NCBI RefSeq assembly: GCF_900187975.1
Contig: NZ_FZPC01000006.1
Coordinates: 186,001 to 250,000 of the forward strand
Length of the DNA: 64,000 bases
Reading direction: 5' to 3'
DNA from: Pseudomonas delhiensis
Lineage (GTDB): Bacteria > Pseudomonadota > Gammaproteobacteria > Pseudomonadales > Pseudomonadaceae
In this document: piece after piece, positions 18,573 to 26,539 of the stretch
Layout: every line of letters begins with the position of its first letter
Position numbering within the stretch: position 1 is the first letter of the stretch
The notes under the pieces: generated by a model
Databases searched by the model: none
Seen by the model: the letters and a program-made list of their open reading frames with translations, nothing else
Told to the model about the DNA's origin: nothing
Program-made: the position numbers and the translations under genes

Positions 18573-19361
18573 ATGGAGTTCCTTCTCTACCTGGTGCTGG
18601 GTGCCTGCGCGGGGGTGCTGGCCGGGCTGTTCGGCGTCGGCGGCGGCCTGATCATCGTCCCGGTGCTGGTGTTCAGCTTCACCGCCCATGGCTTCCCCGT
18701 CGAGGTGCTGACGCAGATGGCGGTGGGCACCTCCCTGGCGACCATCGTCTTCACCTCGGTCAACTCCATCCTCGAGCACCACCGCCGCGGCGCGGTGCTC
18801 TGGCCGGTGGTCCTGTGGATGACCGTGGGCATCGTCGTCGGCAGCGCCCTGGGCGCCCTGACCGCCTCGGCCATCAAGGGCCCGGTGCTGCAGAAGATCA
18901 TCGGCGTCTTCGCCGTGCTCATTTCCATCCAGATGACCCTGGGCCTGCAACCCAAGGCCGGCGGCAGCCTGCCGGGCAAGGGCGGGCTGGGCGCGGCGGG
19001 CGGCTTCATCGGCTGGGCCTCGGCGATCTTCGGCATCGGCGGCGGCTCGCTGACCGTGCCTTTCCTGTCCTGGCGCGGCGTCTCCATGCAGCAGGCGGTG
19101 GCTACCTCTTCCGCCTGCGGCCTGCCCATCGCCATCGCCGGGGCGGTTTCGTTCATCGCGGTCGGCTGGCACCGGCCCGAACTGCCGCAGTGGAGCTTCG
19201 GCTTCGTCTACCTGCCGGCGCTGGTGGGCATCGCCGTCACCAGCATGTTCTTCGCCCGCATCGGCGCGCGCCTGGCGCACCGCCTGCCGGCCAAGGTGCT
19301 CAAGCGCCTGTTCGCTCTGCTGATGTTCTGCATCGGCATGAGTTTCCTGATCAAACCCTAG
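18573..19361 (+). CDS. TSUP/TauE-SafE family membrane permease
   Basis: A 262-residue protein with about eight helices, beginning MEFLLYLVLGACAGVLAGLF. The two TSUP half-repeats are visible as GLFGVGGGLIIVPVLVF and GWASAIFGIGGGSLTVPFL, each with the G-(V/I)-GGG motif. Family members export or import sulfite, sulfoacetate or related anions; the substrate here is unknown. It is ten bases upstream of lgt, so probably co-transcribed with it. An in-frame ATG at 18546 is an alternative start. Confidence 0.9.
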   Translation: MEFLLYLVLGACAGVLAGLFGVGGGLIIVPVLVFSFTAHGFPVEVLTQMAVGTSLATIVFTSVNSILEHHRRGAVLWPVVLWMTVGIVVGSALGALTASAIKGPVLQKIIGVFAVLISIQMTLGLQPKAGGSLPGKGGLGAAGGFIGWASAIFGIGGGSLTVPFLSWRGVSMQQAVATSSACGLPIAIAGAVSFIAVGWHRPELPQWSFGFVYLPALVGIAVTSMFFARIGARLAHRLPAKVLKRLFALLMFCIGMSFLIKP

Positions 19362-19370
19362 GAGTAAGCG

Positions 19371-20204
19371 ATGCTGCCCTATCCACAGATCGACCCCGTA
19401 GCGGTGTCGCTGGGCCCCCTGAAGATCCACTGGTACGGGCTTATGTACCTGATCGGCATCGGCGGCGCCTGGCTGCTGGCCTCGCGCCGGCTGAACCGTT
19501 TCGATGCGACCTGGAGCAAGGAGAAGCTCTCCGACCTGGTGTTCTGGGTCGCCTGCGGCGTGGTGCTGGGCGGGCGCCTGGGCTACGTGCTGTTCTACAA
19601 GCTGGACTTCTACCTGGCCAACCCGCTGAACCTGTTCAAGGTCTGGGAGGGCGGCATGTCCTTCCACGGCGGCCTGCTGGGGGTGATGCTGGCCACCTGG
19701 TGGTTCGGCAGGCGCAACGGCAAGAGCTTCTTCCAGCTGATGGACTTCATCGCCCCGCTGGTGCCGATCGGCCTGGGCGCCGGGCGCATCGGCAACTTCA
19801 TCAACGCCGAGCTGTGGGGCAAGCCCACCGACGTGCCCTGGGCGATGATCTTCCCGCCCTACAGCGACCCCGCGCAGCTGCCGCGCCACCCCTCGCAGCT
19901 GTACGAGTTCGCCCTGGAAGGCATAGTGCTGTTCGCCATCCTCTGGATTTTCTCGCGCAAGCCGCGGCCGACCGCCTCGGTATCGGGCCTGTTCATCCTC
20001 TGCTACGGCTGCTTCCGCTTCTTCGTCGAGTTCTTCCGCCTGCCGGATGCCGACCAGGGCGCCGGCGGCAACGGCGGCCCGGGCTACCTGGCCTGGGACT
20101 GGCTGACCATGGGCCAGCTGCTGTGCGTGCCGATGATCCTCGGCGGCATCGCGCTGATGGTCTGGGCCTACCGCCGCGCGGCGGCGAAGCCGGCGACCCA
20201 CTGA
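19371..20204 (+). CDS. lgt: Prolipoprotein diacylglyceryl transferase
   Basis: A 277-residue inner-membrane enzyme that attaches diacylglycerol from phosphatidylglycerol to the lipobox cysteine, the first step of lipoprotein maturation. Conserved segments are present: [11 protein letters not shown] near the start, [21 protein letters not shown] and the Lgt signature [16 protein letters not shown]. Seven helices are expected. It follows the TSUP gene by nine bases with a GGAG upstream. In P. aeruginosa, as I recall, thyA follows lgt; here the next gene is the convergent folA. Confidence 0.95.
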   Translation: MLPYPQIDPVAVSLGPLKIHWYGLMYLIGIGGAWLLASRRLNRFDATWSKEKLSDLVFWVACGVVLGGRLGYVLFYKLDFYLANPLNLFKVWEGGMSFHGGLLGVMLATWWFGRRNGKSFFQLMDFIAPLVPIGLGAGRIGNFINAELWGKPTDVPWAMIFPPYSDPAQLPRHPSQLYEFALEGIVLFAILWIFSRKPRPTASVSGLFILCYGCFRFFVEFFRLPDADQGAGGNGGPGYLAWDWLTMGQLLCVPMILGGIALMVWAYRRAAAKPATH

Positions 20205-20416
20205 CGGGACGGCGGCTTTTCGTAGGAGCGAGGGGGACGCCTGGTTCTTGCTCGCGAACCCAACGTCTCTGGGTTCCCGCGTTCGCGGGAATGACGGGGT
20301 GGAAGGATGGTGTCTGGCCTACAAGCCACTCCGAACGGCTCCCTCTCCCTTCAGGGAGAGGGTTGGGGAGAGGGCCGGAGTCAACCCCGGACCCACTGCT
20401 CACCGGCAGACACCCC
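20205..20416. repeat. Repeat-rich gap between convergent lgt and folA
   Basis: Contains a degenerate GTAGGAGCG unit (from 20222), a CTCTGGGTTCCCGCGTTCGC element (from 20267, partner in opposite orientation at 33637-33659) and a CCCTCTCCC/GGGAGAGGG element (20341-20374). No coding sequence and no trace of thyA is visible. Confidence 0.7.
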
Positions 20417-20938
20417 TCAAGCGCGATCCCAGACCTCGAAGGCATAGGCCGGCGTTTCCGCCGCGGCTTCATGCTCGATGCTGGACGCCAGGCGCCAGCG
20501 GCTTTCGTCCAGCTCGGGGAAGTGCGCGTCGCCCGCCGGGCTCAGGGCCACGCGGGTCAGGTACAGGCGCTCGGCTACGGGCAGGGCTTCGGCGTACAAC
20601 TGGGCGCCGCCGATCAGCATCAGCTCCTCGGCTTCCTCCTCCCGGGCCCAGGCGTCGGCGCGCGCCAGGGCGGCGTCCAGCGAGGTGAAGACTTCCGCGC
20701 CTTCCAGCTGCAGGCCGGCCTGGCGGCTGACCACCAGGTTGAGCCGGCCGGGCAGCGGGCGGCCGAGGGAGTCCCAGGTCTTGCGGCCCATGATGATCGG
20801 CTTGCCGAGGGTCAGCGCCTTGAAGTGCTTGAGGTCGGCCGGCAGGTGCCAGGGCAGGCGGTTGTCGATGCCGATCACGCGGTTCTCGGCGAGGGCGGCG
20901 ATCATCGCCAGCGGCAGGCGGGAAGGGGCTTGGGACAT
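20417..20938 (-). CDS. folA: Dihydrofolate reductase
   Basis: A 173-residue NADPH-dependent reductase giving tetrahydrofolate; it is the trimethoprim target. The N-terminal core is LAMIAALAENRVIGIDNRLP, followed by WHLPADLKHFKALT. The NADPH motif is IIMGRKTWDSLGRPLPGR, and the C-terminal LMLIGGAQLYAEAL is the usual GG-x-x-(L/I)Y element. I chose the ATG at 20938 because CGGAG lies five bases upstream; ATGs at 20953 and 21016 are less likely. It is separated by 19 bases from the upstream secreted-protein gene on the same strand. Confidence 0.95.
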   Translation of the reverse strand: MSQAPSRLPLAMIAALAENRVIGIDNRLPWHLPADLKHFKALTLGKPIIMGRKTWDSLGRPLPGRLNLVVSRQAGLQLEGAEVFTSLDAALARADAWAREEEAEELMLIGGAQLYAEALPVAERLYLTRVALSPAGDAHFPELDESRWRLASSIEHEAAAETPAYAFEVWDRA

Positions 20939-20957
20939 CGTGGCTCCGGTCATGTGC

Positions 20958-22031
20958 TCAGGGTGATCCGTCGGTGGCAGAGGATACCAGCCGCTGGGCC
21001 GGCGCGTCGTTCGCATAGGGCGGCACGCGCATGAAGAAGGTGCCGTCCTCGTTGACCTGGGTGATGCCGGTGGCCAGCACCTTGCGGTAGTCCCTGAGGT
21101 TGAACACCAGCCTCTGGTCCGGCTGCTCGGCCTTGAGCAGCACCTGCGCGTAGGTGATGAGGATCTCGAAGATCTTCAGGTCGCCCGACTGCAGCCAGAT
21201 GTACGAGGGGCCGGCCAGGGTGGGCGGCTCGAAGCGCGGCGGCGGGCTGCCGGCCGGGCGGGCGAAGCGCAGGTGCAGGCCCTGCGCATCGAGCCAGGCG
21301 GCGTCGACCTTGCCGTCGATGCCCGCCAGCGGGAACACCTGGTGGTAGTTCAGGCGCATGGCGTTGTCGCGCAGCAGGGCGCCGGGGCGCTCCAGCTCGA
21401 CCAGCGAATCCAGGTGCAGGCCGACCAGGCTCATGGCGCCGTAGGCCGGCACGCCGAGGACCTTGACCTGGTCCGGCTGGTAGAGGATCTCGTCGCCCTC
21501 CAGGCGCACGCTGCCGGACAGCCGCAGCGGCAGCCAGGGGCCGATGCCCAGGGGCTGCACCTGGCCGCTGACCAGCAGGCGCTCGCCGTCCACGCTCATG
21601 GCGAAGTCGCGCAGCATGCTCTGTGGATAAGCCAGGATGCGCTGGTTGAACAGGTTGGCCAGTTGCTGCGGGTCGAGGATCACCTCGCCCTCGGTGACCT
21701 GGATGCGCATGTCCTGCGGGCGGTCGAAGTCCACCGGCGCGCCGGCCTGCAGCGGCAGCAGCCAGCCCTTGAGCTGCGGGCTGTGGAAGCCGATGCCGCC
21801 TTCGAAGTACATGTCCACGTCATGCAGCAGCAGGCCGACGCCGTCCTGGCCGGAATCGCGAATCCCGCCCGGGCGGCTGGCGGCGTGGCCGGCCTCCGGC
21901 GGCGTCTGCTGGAACCAGCCCTGGCGCAGCAGCTGCAGTTCCTGCTGCTGGCGGTCGATGGCGGTTTGCGCCCAGGCCGGAACGGCGGCCAGCAGGGGCA
22001 GGGCGAGGACCAGGGGCAGCAGGCGCTTCAT
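20958..22031 (-). CDS. Secreted protein of unknown function, paralogue of the next gene
   Basis: A 357-residue protein with a clear signal peptide (MKRLLPLVLALPLLAAVPAWA, about 21 residues), so it is periplasmic or outer-membrane facing. I recognise no named domain. The core reads like a lipid-binding AsmA/DUF2993-type beta fold (VILDPQQLANLFNQRIL, SGSVRLEGDEILYQPDQVKV). A C-terminal segment, SYIWLQSGDLKIFEI then FNLRDYRKVLATGITQVNEDG, parallels the neighbour gene's YMFIKGGDIKMARTI then FNLYDYRRQLQYGEIRLRQDG. The start at 22031 overlaps the upstream stop (ATGA), so translation is coupled. The upstream frame extension is a shadow. Confidence 0.75.
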   Translation of the reverse strand: MKRLLPLVLALPLLAAVPAWAQTAIDRQQQELQLLRQGWFQQTPPEAGHAASRPGGIRDSGQDGVGLLLHDVDMYFEGGIGFHSPQLKGWLLPLQAGAPVDFDRPQDMRIQVTEGEVILDPQQLANLFNQRILAYPQSMLRDFAMSVDGERLLVSGQVQPLGIGPWLPLRLSGSVRLEGDEILYQPDQVKVLGVPAYGAMSLVGLHLDSLVELERPGALLRDNAMRLNYHQVFPLAGIDGKVDAAWLDAQGLHLRFARPAGSPPPRFEPPTLAGPSYIWLQSGDLKIFEILITYAQVLLKAEQPDQRLVFNLRDYRKVLATGITQVNEDGTFFMRVPPYANDAPAQRLVSSATDGSP

Positions 22032-23047
22032 AGGGCTTTCTCCTGCGGCGCCGGCGCCTTCACCGGCGACACCGCGATGTGCACCATGCCGTCCTGGCGC
22101 AGGCGGATCTCGCCGTACTGCAGCTGGCGGCGGTAGTCGTAGAGGTTGAACAGCAGCGGCTGCCCGGGGCTGAGGCTGGTGAATAGGGCGTAGGCCTTGA
22201 CCAGGATGGTGCGGGCCATCTTGATGTCGCCGCCCTTGATGAACATGTAGCTCTCCGGCGCCTGCAACCGCGGCCATTGCAGGCCGGCCAGGTCCTCGCC
22301 CAGCAGCAGGTCCATGCCGCCGTCGGCCAGCTTCAGGCTGCGCACGGCGAAGTCCAGGCGCGGTGGCGGGAACAGGCCGTCGAGGTCGACCAGGATGCGG
22401 TTGCCGAGCAGCTGCATGTGCGCGGTGTGCAGCCGCAGCACCTCGGACATCTCGATGGAGGCGGCGCTGAGCGAAGGGGTGACGTCCACGCCGTCGACGA
22501 AGATGCGTTGCGGCACCAGGGCCACCTTCAGCGGGCCGGCCTGCTCGATCCCGGTGAGCATCCGCAGCGGCCGCCAGCGCCCCTTGCGCAGCAGCTCGCC
22601 GCGCACCTCCTGGCCGTCCTTGCGGGTGCTCAGCACCAGGTTGCGCACCGGCGCGTCGGCGCTGCGCAGCTCGGCGTTGAGCAGGGTGGCGAGGGTGGCG
22701 TCGGCGACGAAGATGTCGCCGGCCTGGATGCGCGCCACCATGGCCCTGGGGTCGTCGAGCATGAGCGGCGTGCCCTTGGGCCCCACCGAGCTCATGCGGA
22801 TCAGCATGCGGCGGATGAAGAAGCCGATGTCGTCGTGCAGGCGGAAGTCGGTGTGGCTTATCCACAGCTTCGACTCGTCGCTGTCGGAGTCGCGCTGGCC
22901 GACCTTGTCGTCCAGCTGGCGCGGCGGCACCGCCTGCATCAGCGGGGTGTCCGGGCCCCAGTCGGAGGGCCGGGGCGGGGGCGTTTCCACGGCCGCCGCG
23001 CGGGCGGCGGCCAGCAGGAGCAGGGCGCAGGGCAGGACGCGCGGCAT
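22028..23047 (-). CDS. Secreted protein of unknown function, paralogue of the preceding gene
   Basis: A 339-residue protein with signal peptide MPRVLPCALLLLAAARAAAV. It contains HTDFRLHDDIGFFIRRMLIR, which aligns by eye with HDVDMYFEGGIGFHSPQLKG of the downstream gene, and shares the G-D-(I/L)-K...FNL-DYR...DG C-terminus. The two probably arose by duplication and may act together at the cell envelope (inference). The ATG at 23047 has GAGG upstream; the longer start at 23086 is less likely. No catalytic motif is visible, and function is unknown. Confidence 0.75.
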   Translation of the reverse strand: MPRVLPCALLLLAAARAAAVETPPPRPSDWGPDTPLMQAVPPRQLDDKVGQRDSDSDESKLWISHTDFRLHDDIGFFIRRMLIRMSSVGPKGTPLMLDDPRAMVARIQAGDIFVADATLATLLNAELRSADAPVRNLVLSTRKDGQEVRGELLRKGRWRPLRMLTGIEQAGPLKVALVPQRIFVDGVDVTPSLSAASIEMSEVLRLHTAHMQLLGNRILVDLDGLFPPPRLDFAVRSLKLADGGMDLLLGEDLAGLQWPRLQAPESYMFIKGGDIKMARTILVKAYALFTSLSPGQPLLFNLYDYRRQLQYGEIRLRQDGMVHIAVSPVKAPAPQEKAL

Positions 23048-23230
23048 GGCGGGCCTCGTTGTTGTTGTTCTGGTTGGCTTTGGCACCCTATACCCGTGCG
23101 CGCGCCGGGTAAGCCCTTCCTTGGTTCGGTCGGTGGCCGCCGGTGTTACCGTTACCCCGGAGAGCTGGCGGGCGGACGCGGCGCGGCGCAGCGGTTATGC
23201 TTGCGCCCAGGAACCAGCGCCGGAGACCCC

Positions 23231-24622
23231 GTGAGCGATACCGCCCCACCTTCCGCCTTCGACCGACTGTGGCTGTGCGAAGCCGTGCGCCTGCGCGAGG
23301 AGCAGGCCGGCCCGCTGGAGGATGCCGAAGCCAACCGCCGCGCCATCGCCGCCGGCGGCGAACTGCCCCGGCGCATCGAGCACCGCGCCCTGTGGCTGGC
23401 CGGGCGCGACCAGTTGGACAGCGCCCTGCGCCTGTGGAAACAGGGCGCGCAACTGGCCTTCTATCTGCTGATCGTCCTCGCCCTGCTCAGCGGCGCCGGC
23501 CTGGCGCTGGCCGCCCTGGGTGACGGCCAGCGCCCGGTCAACGTGTTCTGGGCCCTGGCCAGCCTGCTCGGCCTGGACCTGCTGATGCTGCTGGGCTGGG
23601 CCTGCGGCTTCGCCCTCGGCGGCGGCGAGGCGGCCGGCGCCCTGGGCCGCCTGTGGCTGTGGCTGAGCGGCAAGCTGGCGCGCGACGCCCGCGCCGCGCA
23701 GCTGGCGCCGTCGCTGCTGGTGCTGCTCGGCCGCCAGCGCCTGACGCGCTGGGCGCTGGGCATGCTGGTCCACGGCCTGTGGCTGCTGGCCCTGGGCGCG
23801 GCCCTGGTGGTGCTGCTGGCGTTGCTGTCGACGCGGCGCTACGGCTTCGTCTGGGAAACCACCATCCTCGGCGGCGACACCTTCGTCTTCCTTACCCAGG
23901 GGCTGGGCGCATTGCCTTCGCTGCTGGGTTTCCCGCTGCCGGACAGCGACCTGGTGCGCGCCAGCGGCGACGCCCTGGTGGCCAGCGAGGCCGCGCGCCA
24001 CGCCTGGGCCGGCTGGCTGGTGGGCATCCTGCTGGTCTATGGGCTGCTGCCGCGCCTGCTGCTCTGGGCCTTCTGCCTGTGGCGCTGGCGCAGCGGCCGC
24101 GCGGCGTTGCGCCTGGACCTCTCGCTGCCGGGCTACAGCCTGCTGCGCGAGCGCCTGCAGCCCGGCAGCGAGCGCCTGGGCGTGAACGATGCCGCGCCGG
24201 CCAGCCTGGTCGAGCCGCAGGCGCAGAACCCTGCGGCCAGCGCAGAGGGCGCCTTGCTGGTGGCCATCGAACTGGACGACAGCCAGAGCTGGCCGCCGAA
24301 GCTGCCGGCCGGCGTGGCCGATGCCGGCGTGCTGGACGATGGCGCGCAACGCCGCCGCCTGCTGGAACAGCTGACCCGCTACCCGCCGGCGCGCCTGGCC
24401 ATCGCCTGCGACCCGCGGCGCTCGCCGGACCGCGGCACCCTGGCGCTGATCGCCGAGCTGTCGCGCTGCGCCGGCGCCACCCGCGTCTGGCTGCTGCAGC
24501 CGCCGGCGGGCATCGGCCTGGACAGCGACCGCCTGGCCGACTGGCATGCCGCCATCGACAGGCTGAACCTGCCGCACAGCGGCGCATCGCCCCTGGCCTG
24601 GCTGGAGAGCGGACATGACTGA
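23231..24622 (+). CDS. DUF2868 membrane protein, GTG start
   Basis: A 463-residue protein matching the general shape of DUF2868. A soluble N-terminal region (about 1-70) is followed by four strong helices between about residues 75 and 300 and a C-terminal cytoplasmic domain of about 150 residues (ALLVAIELDDSQSWP onward). The GTG at 23231 has GGAGA five bases upstream. Its last eight bases overlap the start of a GTPase gene, so the two are translationally coupled. The partnership suggests a GTP-controlled membrane process, but no substrate or pathway is known. Confidence 0.82.
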   Translation: MSDTAPPSAFDRLWLCEAVRLREEQAGPLEDAEANRRAIAAGGELPRRIEHRALWLAGRDQLDSALRLWKQGAQLAFYLLIVLALLSGAGLALAALGDGQRPVNVFWALASLLGLDLLMLLGWACGFALGGGEAAGALGRLWLWLSGKLARDARAAQLAPSLLVLLGRQRLTRWALGMLVHGLWLLALGAALVVLLALLSTRRYGFVWETTILGGDTFVFLTQGLGALPSLLGFPLPDSDLVRASGDALVASEAARHAWAGWLVGILLVYGLLPRLLLWAFCLWRWRSGRAALRLDLSLPGYSLLRERLQPGSERLGVNDAAPASLVEPQAQNPAASAEGALLVAIELDDSQSWPPKLPAGVADAGVLDDGAQRRRLLEQLTRYPPARLAIACDPRRSPDRGTLALIAELSRCAGATRVWLLQPPAGIGLDSDRLADWHAAIDRLNLPHSGASPLAWLESGHD

Positions 24623-25988
24623 GCCCCTCAGGCTGGCCGTGGTCGGCCACACCAACGTCGGCAAGACCTCGCTGCTGCGCACCCTGACCCGTGACGTCGG
24701 CTTCGGCGAGGTCTCGCACCGCCCCAGCACCACCCGCCACGTCGAGGGGGCGCGCCTGTCGGTGGACGGCCAGGCGCTGCTGGAGCTGTACGACACGCCG
24801 GGCCTGGAGGACGCCATCGCCCTGCGCGACTACCTCGACGCCCTGGAGCGCCCCGGCGAGCGCCTGGACGGCCCGGAGAAGCTGCGCCGCTTCCTCGACG
24901 GCAGCGAGGCGCGCGGGCGCTTCGAGCAGGAAGCCAAGGTGCTGCGCCAGTTGCAGGCCTCCGATGCCGGGCTCTACGTGATCGACGCCCGCGAGCCGGT
25001 GCTGGCCAAGTACCGCGACGAACTGGCGGTGCTCGCCGGCTGCGCGCGGCCGCTGCTGCCGGTGCTGAACTTCGTCGCCAGCGCCAGCCACCGCGAGGCG
25101 CAGTGGCGCGAGGCCCTGTCGCGCCTGGGCCTGCACGCCCTGGTGCGCTTCGACAGCGTGGCGCCGCCGCTGGACGGCGAACGGCGACTCTACGAAAGCC
25201 TGGCGCTGCTGCTGGAGAAGTCCCGCCCGCAGTTGGAGCGGCTGATCCAGGACCACGAGGTCCAGGCCGTGGCGCGGCGCGAGGCCGGCGCCAAGCTGAT
25301 CGCCGAACTGCTGGTGGACGTCGCCGCCTGCCGCGACCTGGTGCCCGGCGACGCCGAGGCCATCCGCAAGGCCACCGAGGCCCTGCGCGACCGCGTGCGC
25401 AAGCGCGAGGAAGCCTGCGTGCAGGCCCTGCTGCGCCTCCATGCCTTCCGCAAGGACGATGCCCGCGCCGCCGACCTGCCGCTGCTGGACGGGCGTTGGG
25501 GCGATGACCTGTTCAACCCCGAGACCCTGCGCCAGCTCGGCGTGCGCCTGGGCGGCGGCGTGGCTGCCGGCGCCGCGGCCGGCGCCGGCATCGACCTGCT
25601 GGTGGGCGGCCTGACCCTGGGCGCCGCCACCGCCCTCGGCGCCCTGGCCGGCGGCGCCTGGCAGACCGTCGGCCACTACGGCCAGCGCCTGCTCGGCAAG
25701 CTCAAGGGCCAGCGCGAACTCTCGGTGGACGACAGCGTGCTGCGCCTGCTCGCCCTGCGCCAGCGGCAACTGCTGGCAGCGTTGCAGGCGCGCGGCCACG
25801 CGGCCATGGAGGCGATACGCGTCGACTCGCCGGAAGACAAGCAGTGGCGCGAAGGCAAGCTGCCCGAGGCGCTGCGCAAGGCGCGGGCGCACCCGGAGTG
25901 GTCGACCTTGAATGGCCGCAAGCGGGTGGACAAGAGCGAACGCCAGGAACAGGTCGACGCCCTGGCTCGACAGTTATTGGAACCGTAG
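24615..25988 (+). CDS. Era-like GTPase with C-terminal DUF3482 domain
   Basis: A 457-residue protein. The N-terminal 200 residues are a TrmE-Era-type G domain. G1 is VVGHTNVGKTSLLR (residues 8-21), the G3 region is LYDTPGLEDA, and the switch region SHRPSTTRHVEG lies between them. The canonical NKxD is not obvious; LNFVAS is at the G4 position, so nucleotide specificity may be unusual. The C-terminal half has helical segments and a glycine/alanine-rich hydrophobic hairpin (GGGVAAGAAAGAGIDLLVGG, about 310-345) that could insert into a membrane. It is coupled to the DUF2868 gene. Its TAG stop lies inside a palindromic repeat. Confidence 0.88.
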   Translation: MTEPLRLAVVGHTNVGKTSLLRTLTRDVGFGEVSHRPSTTRHVEGARLSVDGQALLELYDTPGLEDAIALRDYLDALERPGERLDGPEKLRRFLDGSEARGRFEQEAKVLRQLQASDAGLYVIDAREPVLAKYRDELAVLAGCARPLLPVLNFVASASHREAQWREALSRLGLHALVRFDSVAPPLDGERRLYESLALLLEKSRPQLERLIQDHEVQAVARREAGAKLIAELLVDVAACRDLVPGDAEAIRKATEALRDRVRKREEACVQALLRLHAFRKDDARAADLPLLDGRWGDDLFNPETLRQLGVRLGGGVAAGAAAGAGIDLLVGGLTLGAATALGALAGGAWQTVGHYGQRLLGKLKGQRELSVDDSVLRLLALRQRQLLAALQARGHAAMEAIRVDSPEDKQWREGKLPEALRKARAHPEWSTLNGRKRVDKSERQEQVDALARQLLEP

Positions 25989-26020
25989 GGCGAATAACCG
26001 CTAGCGGTTATTCGCCCTAC
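25985..26020. repeat. Perfect 36-bp palindrome (GTAGGGCG family) between convergent genes
   Basis: GTAGGGCGAATAACCGCT is followed directly by its exact reverse complement, 18+18 bases with no spacer. It supplies the TAG stop codon of the GTPase (25986-25988) and ends two bases before the stop of the phosphoesterase on the other strand. It may act as a bidirectional transcription terminator or block. Confidence 0.9.
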
Positions 26021-26022
26021 GT

Positions 26023-26490
26023 TCAGCCTAGCGTGATCATTTCCACCGAAGCCTGTCCGTCCGCGATGCTCAGGATCGCCAGCGTGATCGGCAGCTTGAA
26101 GCGCCTCGGCCCGGCGCTGCCGGGGTTGAGGTAGAGCACGCCGTCGCGCACCTCCTGCAGCGGCTTGTGCGAATGCCCGGCTAGCACCACGTCGAAGCCT
26201 TCCGCGCGCGGATCGACGGCCAGTTGCTTGAGGTCGTGGATCAGATACAGGCGCAGTCCGCCCAACGCCAGGACCAGGGTCTCGGGGATCGCCTCGGCCC
26301 AGGCTTCGGTGTCGTTGTTGCCGCGCACCATGTCCAGCGGCGCCAGTTGGCGTAGCGCATCGAGAATGCCCGGCTTGCCGATGTCGCCCAGGTGCAGGAT
26401 GCGCCCGCAACCCCGCAGGGCATCCAGGGCCTCGGGGCGCAGCAGGTTGTGGGTGTCGGCGATCACGCCGACGCGCAGGGGAGTGCTCAT
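26023..26490 (-). CDS. YfcE-like metallophosphoesterase
   Basis: A 155-residue calcineurin-type phosphodiesterase. The metal-binding signature is complete: IADTHN (D-x-H near residue 11), LHLGDIG (GD-x-G variant), GNND and VLAGHSHKP (GH-x-H). The small size fits the YfcE/MJ0936 branch, which hydrolyses simple phosphodiesters; the natural substrate is unknown. It converges with the GTPase gene. It begins 50 bases left of the permease stop, on the same strand. Confidence 0.9.
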   Translation of the reverse strand: MSTPLRVGVIADTHNLLRPEALDALRGCGRILHLGDIGKPGILDALRQLAPLDMVRGNNDTEAWAEAIPETLVLALGGLRLYLIHDLKQLAVDPRAEGFDVVLAGHSHKPLQEVRDGVLYLNPGSAGPRRFKLPITLAILSIADGQASVEMITLG

Positions 26491-26539
26491 GCCCCCAGCA
26501 TAAACGACGACGCCACCGGCAGGTGGCGTCGTGGCGGGC

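Noticed and set aside
17660..21034. A 1124-codon open frame on the plus strand
   Set aside because: It runs antisense or out of phase across the NRDE, TSUP, lgt and folA genes, all of which have clear family motifs. Long open antiphase frames are expected at this G+C content.
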